DNA of 22,500 bases from Prorocentrum cordatum (taxonomy: Eukaryota; Sar; Dinophyceae; Prorocentrales; Prorocentraceae). The stretch's first letter is position 1; each line of letters opens with the position of its first letter. Made by a program: the position numbers and the translations under genes. Shown here one piece after another: positions 18,118-22,500 of this stretch. The DNA lies in NCBI GenBank assembly GCA_963575745.1, contig CAUYUJ010016296.1, forward strand, positions 230,289 through 252,788. Reading direction: 5' to 3'. Under the pieces are notes generated by a model. The model was not told where the DNA came from. It saw nothing but the letters and a program-made list of their open reading frames with translations, and did not search any database.

Positions 18118-18388
18118 CCTACTACCCTCGTCAAAATTAACCTCAAAAGTGGCGACCACACCCCTGCGATGTCGGCGCGCCCTTCAATGTCGATGGACGC
18201 CTCTCCAATGTCGGGGCCAAGGCAAAAGTGGTCTGTCCGGGAACGACTCGGAATTTCGATGATGACCGACATTGGAGGGGCGGCGCATACAAGTACCTCG
18301 CAGTCACCGCAATTCTGTCCAGTATCTCCCCACAAACAGTTCAGCCACGTAAGACATTTCTGAGGTTAATTTTGACGAGGGTTGTAGG
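18118..18388. mobile_element. 271-bp element with 28-bp inverted ends
   Basis: The ends are 18118-18145 and 18361-18388, with one mismatch in 28 and a perfect core of 22 beginning ACCCTCGTCAAAATTAACCT. The arms are AT-rich compared with the flanks. Inside lies a second inverted repeat, CTCCAATGTCGG at 18203-18214 against 18266-18277, and GATGTCGG variants recur. No open frame fits a transposase, so it would be non-autonomous. No convincing target duplication was found. Confidence 0.75.
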
Positions 18389-19201
18389 ACGTCCTCAGGC
18401 ACCTCGGGCAAGATGGCTTCGAAACTGGGATTTTTAGGCCATCGTCAAGCCTTGCGGCCGCAAGGTCGACCAGTCGGCCACTGAGGGCGTTACCTTAGGC
18501 CGCCTCCCCCCCCTGCAGCCGCCGCAGGGGCCGCGCAGCAGCGGCGCAAACGCGCCGTCACCATCTGTGACGTGCGGCCCAGGCCGGCTAGGCCTGAGCT
18601 TCATCGGCGGCCGTGGAGCCCCGCCCTGGCCTACCCCGCGAACCAACGGGCGGCCCCAGGCGGGGCTCGCGTCGCTGCCGGTCAGGCCGCCGTGCTGTGC
18701 GCGCCGAGCTGGACCAGCTCGAAACCACCGTCGCCGAGACGGGCGGCTTGGCAGAGGAAGATCCGCTAGGCCTCGGGGGCCACCTCGTCGCTGATGCCCC
18801 CGATATTTTCCCGTGCGGCTACGGTTTTTGACGTGTTCGGCTTCGGCGGCGGTGCTGTGTGCGTACCTCCGCGTGGCTGTTTCACCAGTAACTCCTGCAG
18901 CGTACTTAGGTGCGCCTGGCCCACGGGGTGGCTCCCACCGTCTCGGGCGCCCTCCTTTTCCACTTCGGGCGGTGTCCTCCTGCAGCTGCCAGCTACTTGC
19001 TGAAATCGCACCGTGGTCCATCTTAGCCACTCGGCGCGTTGTGCTTCTGACCTGCGAGTTCTTCTGGAATGCGCCGTAGCAGTGGCCAAACTGCAGTGCA
19101 GTGCGCCTTGCCAGCGGGCCATCGTTAGTCAGAGTAACCGCATTCCCGTCGTCGGAAAGCGGCCTGCAGTGCCAGGGGCCAGGCCTCCTCCTTAGTGTAC
19201 G

Positions 19202-19230
19202 TTTTTTTTTTTTTTGTGTGTGTGTGTGTG
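19202..19230 (+). repeat. T14 followed by (GT)n
   Basis: Fourteen T residues at 19202-19215 and then GT repeats to 19230. On the minus strand it would be (AC)n then poly(A), which could be the tail of a retroposed sequence, but no body is recognisable beside it. Confidence 0.85.
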
Positions 19231-19315
19231 ACTGCGCCAGGTCGTAAATTGTCACGCGTGCTCTGCCTAAGTGTTCGCGACGGTGCTGCCAACTCGCCGC
19301 TGCAGGAAAAATAGT

Positions 19316-19428
19316 GAGAGAGAGAGAGAGATAGTTTGGCGCTGCTTAAGCGCTCATGGAGCAGCTGTCGGCCCTTGCCGACTTGCGTGCCGCCTGCGAA
19401 GCCATGCGGCTCTCTCTCTCTCTCTCTC
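19316..19428. repeat. (GA)8 and (CT)9 tracts in inverted arrangement
   Basis: GA repeats at 19316-19331 and CT repeats at 19410-19428 can pair as a 16-bp stem with a loop of about 78 bases. Flanking bases do not extend the pairing. Confidence 0.7.
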
Positions 19429-19681
19429 CTCCCTACTCCCTTCTCGCCCTCTCCCTTACCTCGACTTTTTCCCATTCCTCTTCCTTCACCTTACCCTCTT
19501 CGTCCTCTGGGGCCGTCAGCCTCAGCCATTCCTCTCATTCCTGCTTCAGCTTCTTCATCCTCTAGGGCCATTCGCTTGGCTGTCAGGCCCGCTCTGCGCG
19601 CCGTCGGCGCCGCGCGCGGCAACGCCGCAGACGGCGCCGTGGACCAGGTGGCGGGACGTGTGGCAGGGGGAGGGATTGCTC

Positions 19682-19859
19682 GGCGGCGAGCGAGGGGGGG
19701 GGAAGTGAGAAGGAGGAGGCCCTCTCAGAAGCACTCGCGCCGTCTGAGAAGTTATCTGTGTCTTCGGGGAATACGTAGAAAACTTCTCAGAAGGCTGGGG
19801 GACTTCCGAGCCTTCTGAGAACGCCCGCTCCTTCTCACTTCCCCCCCTCGCTCGCCGCC
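19682..19859 (+). mobile_element. TIR element family M1, copy D (178 bp)
   Basis: Left end GGCGGCGAGCGAGGGG and right end CCCCTCGCTCGCCGCC are the cleanest pair in the family, extending through GAAGTGAGAAGG and its complement. The marker TGTGTCTTCGGGGA is at 19757-19770. CTTCTCAGAAGGC and CCTTCTGAGAA palindromes fill the interior. It is taken as the reference orientation. ATTG occurs just outside both ends (four of five bases agree), weak evidence for a target duplication. Confidence 0.85.
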
Positions 19860-20095
19860 TAATTGAGGAACCTTGGGGCGTTTCCGTATGTTTTGAGAGA
19901 TTTCGGTGCTTATCCGTGACAGCCAGTATTTTTCGGTACCTTCGGAGGTTGCCGGCGGTTTTCCAGGCGTTCAGACGGTTCTCGTTTCTTTGTTTGGATG
20001 GGGGGGGGGGATTCGGTGGTTTTCGGTATTTCCCGGAGGTTTTCCGAAGGAGGGAGGTGGGATGGAGGAGGGTGGAGGGAGCGGGGGGACCCCTC
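19860..20095. other. Short non-coding stretch with TTCGG phrases
   Basis: TTTCGGT and CGGTTTTCC variants recur at irregular 10-20 base spacing, followed by a purine-rich patch (20045-20090). No gene recognised. Confidence 0.4.
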
Positions 20096-20270
20096 AGGAT
20101 AGATTCTGTGGGATTCCCAGATCTCGGCAGATTTGCCAAGCAGGGTTTCTGTGGGATGGTTTCCCGGATCTTCAAGACGGGAGCTGGTGCCCCCCCAAAG
20201 GGGGGTTTCTGTAGGACTCCCGTGGGACTCCCGGATCTCCAAAATGGGAGCTGGCCCCCCCTGAGTAAGG
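20096..20270 (+). repeat. Tandem repeat of about 67 bases
   Basis: TTTCTGTGGGAT (20146) and TTTCTGTAGGAC (20205) lead two units that share CCCGGATCT, then GGGAGCTGG, then a C run (20163-20195 and 20230-20260). A third, shorter unit precedes them (20103-20130). Confidence 0.75.
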
Positions 20271-20454
20271 GATTCTTTTGTGGCTTGCCTGATTCCGCTC
20301 ACAAGTAAGCTGCTCTGTTGCCGAAGCCTGTGCGTCGCAGCATCCTGCTCACCCCGCTGGGGGTCGGGCGGATTTTTGGCAGATGAGTCCTCAGCAGGAC
20401 CATGGCACGGTCTTGCCATGACCATGCTTTTGAAGGGACCGTCCGATGAGGACA

Positions 20455-20695
20455 CGATCAGGAACCCAGTGGGACCCAGCCAGGCCGCCACCAGACGAGG
20501 TCTCTTGGAGGACCTCACCAGGATCCTCTATTGTATCAGGACAGGAACAGGATAGTACTAAGAACCAGCCAAGCCTTTCTGGGGACCCTGCCACGAACAG
20601 GCCGGGTTGGCACCAGAACGTTTTCAAGACGCTACGAGGACCTTACCAGGACGTTGCTACGCTCATGTCAGGACGGTGCTCAGATGCTATGAACC
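20455..20695 (+). repeat. Degenerate array with an 11-base period (ACCAGG type)
   Basis: The right part splits into consecutive 11-base units: ACCTTACCAGG, ACGTTGCTACG, CTCATGTCAGG, ACGGTGCTCAG (20640-20683). Weaker units (ATCAGGACAGG, AACAGGATAGT) lie to the left. Divergence is high. Confidence 0.55.
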
Positions 20696-21377
20696 CCATC
20701 GATCAGTGTCGGCAGTCTCTGCATCCGATGCATGACGCGTGAGTGCTGCGCGGTCTTGCATCAAGTTGAACTCTGGGCGTGCAGTTCCGATGAAACAGGT
20801 ACTGGCGCCAGTTTGGTTCGGCATCAGTTCAGTCCAGATGCGCTTCTGCGCCTGTCTCGTAGACTCTGCGAAAACAGTCATGAAGCTGTGAGCATTAGCA
20901 ATGCCTCGAGTCGAGAAGCCGTACGCCGTTTGGCGCGTGGGCGGGACAAGTGCGCATGCCAACGAATTGGAAGTGGGGCGCAGCACGACTGTGAAGCAGA
21001 GCAACACAGCGCATCATGACAGTGAAACGGACAACTGAGCGCCACACGACTGAAGCAGAGGAACGAGAGGAGACGGAAGAGGGGAGGGGGGGAAGAAGGA
21101 AGCACTAGAGTAAGTCGTTCTCACCATTGCCGTAAGCGAACTCAGTACAGAGTCCCTAGAGGGCGCTAGTTCCAAAGGGGAATTCAGCGACAATTTGTGG
21201 ACTCGGCTCGGCCACTCTTGCTGCCGCATTCGCGTCCGCTACACGCTCCGCATTGGAAAGATACAGTTTCGGAGCATATCAGAAAACTCGCCAGAATGAG
21301 ACCGTATCTGGCCTTCGGACCGTTCCGCCACCGTGCCTGGAGTCGTGGACACGAGGCCTAATTATTGGATGCCACTT
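20696..21377. other. Low-repeat stretch, no gene recognised
   Basis: Includes a short direct repeat around CACGACTGTGAAGCAGAGCA (about 20983-21003 and 21045-21064). No open frame has a recognisable domain. Confidence 0.45.
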
Positions 21378-22060
21378 GAGACCTTTCGGGTGCCTCTTGG
21401 AGCCCTTTTTGAGGGCTTCTTGGGGGACTCTTATGAGCTTCATGAGGGCCTCTTGTGGACGTCTGCAAGCATCTTGGGGGCATCTTGTGTGCTTCTTGGG
21501 GGCATCTTGGGGGCTTCTTGCGACAAGTCCCGCCACCATGCCAGCCCAGCATCTCGGGTGGAGACTGTTCGGGGGGCGCACAGGTTGTTGTTACGTGTGA
21601 CACCTCATGGCGCGAGGCTGAGGACAGTCGTGGCATGTGACACACTCTTCTGGTTCGTGTCGAGGGTTCTCTTCTCGTCTTCGTCGCCTTCCTCCCTTCT
21701 TCCGTCCTTTCTGAGGCTCCTGTGGGGCGGTCTTCGGGGTCTCTTTGGCCACTTTTGGTCGTCTTGGGGCTCTCTTGAGCCGTCTTGGCCCTCTTAGCCG
21801 TCTGGGGGGTCTCTTCGGGCTGCTGCGGGGCCGTTGTGGGGCCGTCTGGGACCGTCGAGGGGCCCTCCAAAGCCGCCTTGGGTGCCTCCGGAGGAGGCTC
21901 TCTTTGTGCCAGTTTGGGGTTCATTTGGGGCCGTCTTGGGCTACCTAAGGGGCTCTCTTGGGTCGTGTAGATGCCGTCGTGGAAGATGATTGGGCAATTT
22001 TGGGGCCAGTTTGATCCGTCTTGGAGCCATATGGGATGCCTCAGATGCCGCCTGGTGCTG
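21378..22060 (+). repeat. 11-base degenerate repeat, block 4 (longest)
   Basis: About 680 bases made largely of units close to GTCTTGGGGCC or ATCTTGGGGGC. Examples are GTCTTGGGGC, TCTCTTGAGCC, GTCTTGGCCC, GTTGTGGGGCC, GTCTGGGACC and GTCGAGGGGCC in succession at 21759-21869. CATCTTGGGG occurs at 21470 and 21503. A less repetitive gap lies at about 21535-21715. The frames crossing it are not coding. Confidence 0.75.
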
Positions 22061-22091
22061 AAGGCAGCCCAGAAGGTGCCAAACATTGAAC

Positions 22092-22203
22092 TAATACACA
22101 TGCTTATGTATGCATGTATGCATGTCTGTCTGTCTGCCTGTCCGTCTGTCTGCATGCATGCATGCATGAATGCATGTCTGTCTGTCTGCCTGCCTGCCTG
22201 TCC

Positions 22204-22241
<38 letters not shown>

Positions 22242-22500
22242 ATGGTTATGTGTATATGTATATGCATTTGTTTATGCATATGTACATGTATAACTATATA
22301 CGTATATGTATATGTATATGCATATGCATATGTGTATGTCTATGTCTATGTTTATGTATGTGAACACGTGTGTGAAAACATTTCTGTTCATGTATACATA
22401 CATATGTATACATATATTCATGTATGTGCATACGTATTGGTATGAGCATATGCATATGCATTTCCATATGCATACGTATAAGTATGCGTGTATGTATGTG
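22092..22500 (+). repeat. Compound microsatellite: CATG, CTGT and ATATGY units
   Basis: Mixed CATG/CTGT repeats (22098-22200) lead to a nearly pure (CTGT)n run (about 22205-22241). From 22245 to the window end, TATG and ATATGC/ATATGT units dominate. The array continues past the window. Confidence 0.93.

Larger units (their letters stand above)
18389..19681. other. GC-rich stretch with microsatellites, no gene recognised
   Basis: Overlapping open frames without domains. Short simple repeats occur at 19202-19230, 19316-19331 and 19410-19428. Confidence 0.4.

Noticed and set aside
22021-22037. Minus-strand resemblance to the spliced leader (CTTGGAGCCATATGGG)
   Set aside because: Several mismatches, and it falls inside the 11-base array, whose units naturally contain CTTGG-GCC.
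22098-22500. CRISPR-like regular repeats at the window end
   Set aside because: Pure 4- and 6-base simple repeats with no unique spacers; a eukaryotic microsatellite.

Overview
The window looks like dinoflagellate nuclear DNA. Three things point there. A 15-base copy of the 3' end of the dinoflagellate spliced leader lies at 7272-7286. A LINE retrotransposon just behind it has an RRM-like ORF1 plus an endonuclease/reverse transcriptase ORF2, of the kind common in these genomes. The rest is GC-rich, repeat-loaded and almost gene-free. The species cannot be fixed from the sequence. I find no convincing host protein gene, tRNA or rRNA gene, operon or CRISPR array. The long open frames outside the LINE are products of GC-rich and triplet-repeat DNA.

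Layout. 1-7271 is repeats embedded in GC-rich filler: GGA/GGAT purine tracts (520-1206, 3157-3240, 4191-4325), arrays of a decayed 11-base repeat close to ATCTTGGGGCC (261-301, 1985-2262, 3556-3735), a perfect hairpin containing two TTCnnGAA cores (4984-5022), a 290-bp fold-back element with 90-bp arms (5361-5650), and a (GCC)n/(GTC)n triplet array (5911-6268). 7272-12173 is one LINE on the + strand: spliced-leader relict, 5' leader with tandem repeats, intact ORF1 (7458-8549), and ORF2 (8607-12173) interrupted by two or three in-frame TGA codons. 12174-22500 carries four copies, in both orientations, of a 178-197 bp terminal-inverted-repeat element (13638, 15411, 16988, 19682). It also holds a 271-bp element with perfectly matched 22-bp arm cores (18118-18388), a 131-bp inverted repeat (12399-12529), a G-rich hexamer array (15774-15906), several short tandem arrays, a fourth 11-base array (21378-22060) and a terminal microsatellite block.

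How the parts relate. The LINE proteins would form an RNA-binding particle (ORF1) with a target-nicking and reverse-transcribing enzyme (ORF2). This copy can no longer make full-length ORF2 under the standard code. The spliced-leader relict suggests that the element, or its ancestor, passed through a trans-spliced mRNA before insertion. The small inverted-repeat elements have no coding capacity and would depend on enzymes made elsewhere. The most unusual features are the leader relict placed at a LINE 5' end, the exclusive use of TGA for all internal stops, the four-copy inverted-repeat family, and several unrelated arrays that share a 10-11 base period.
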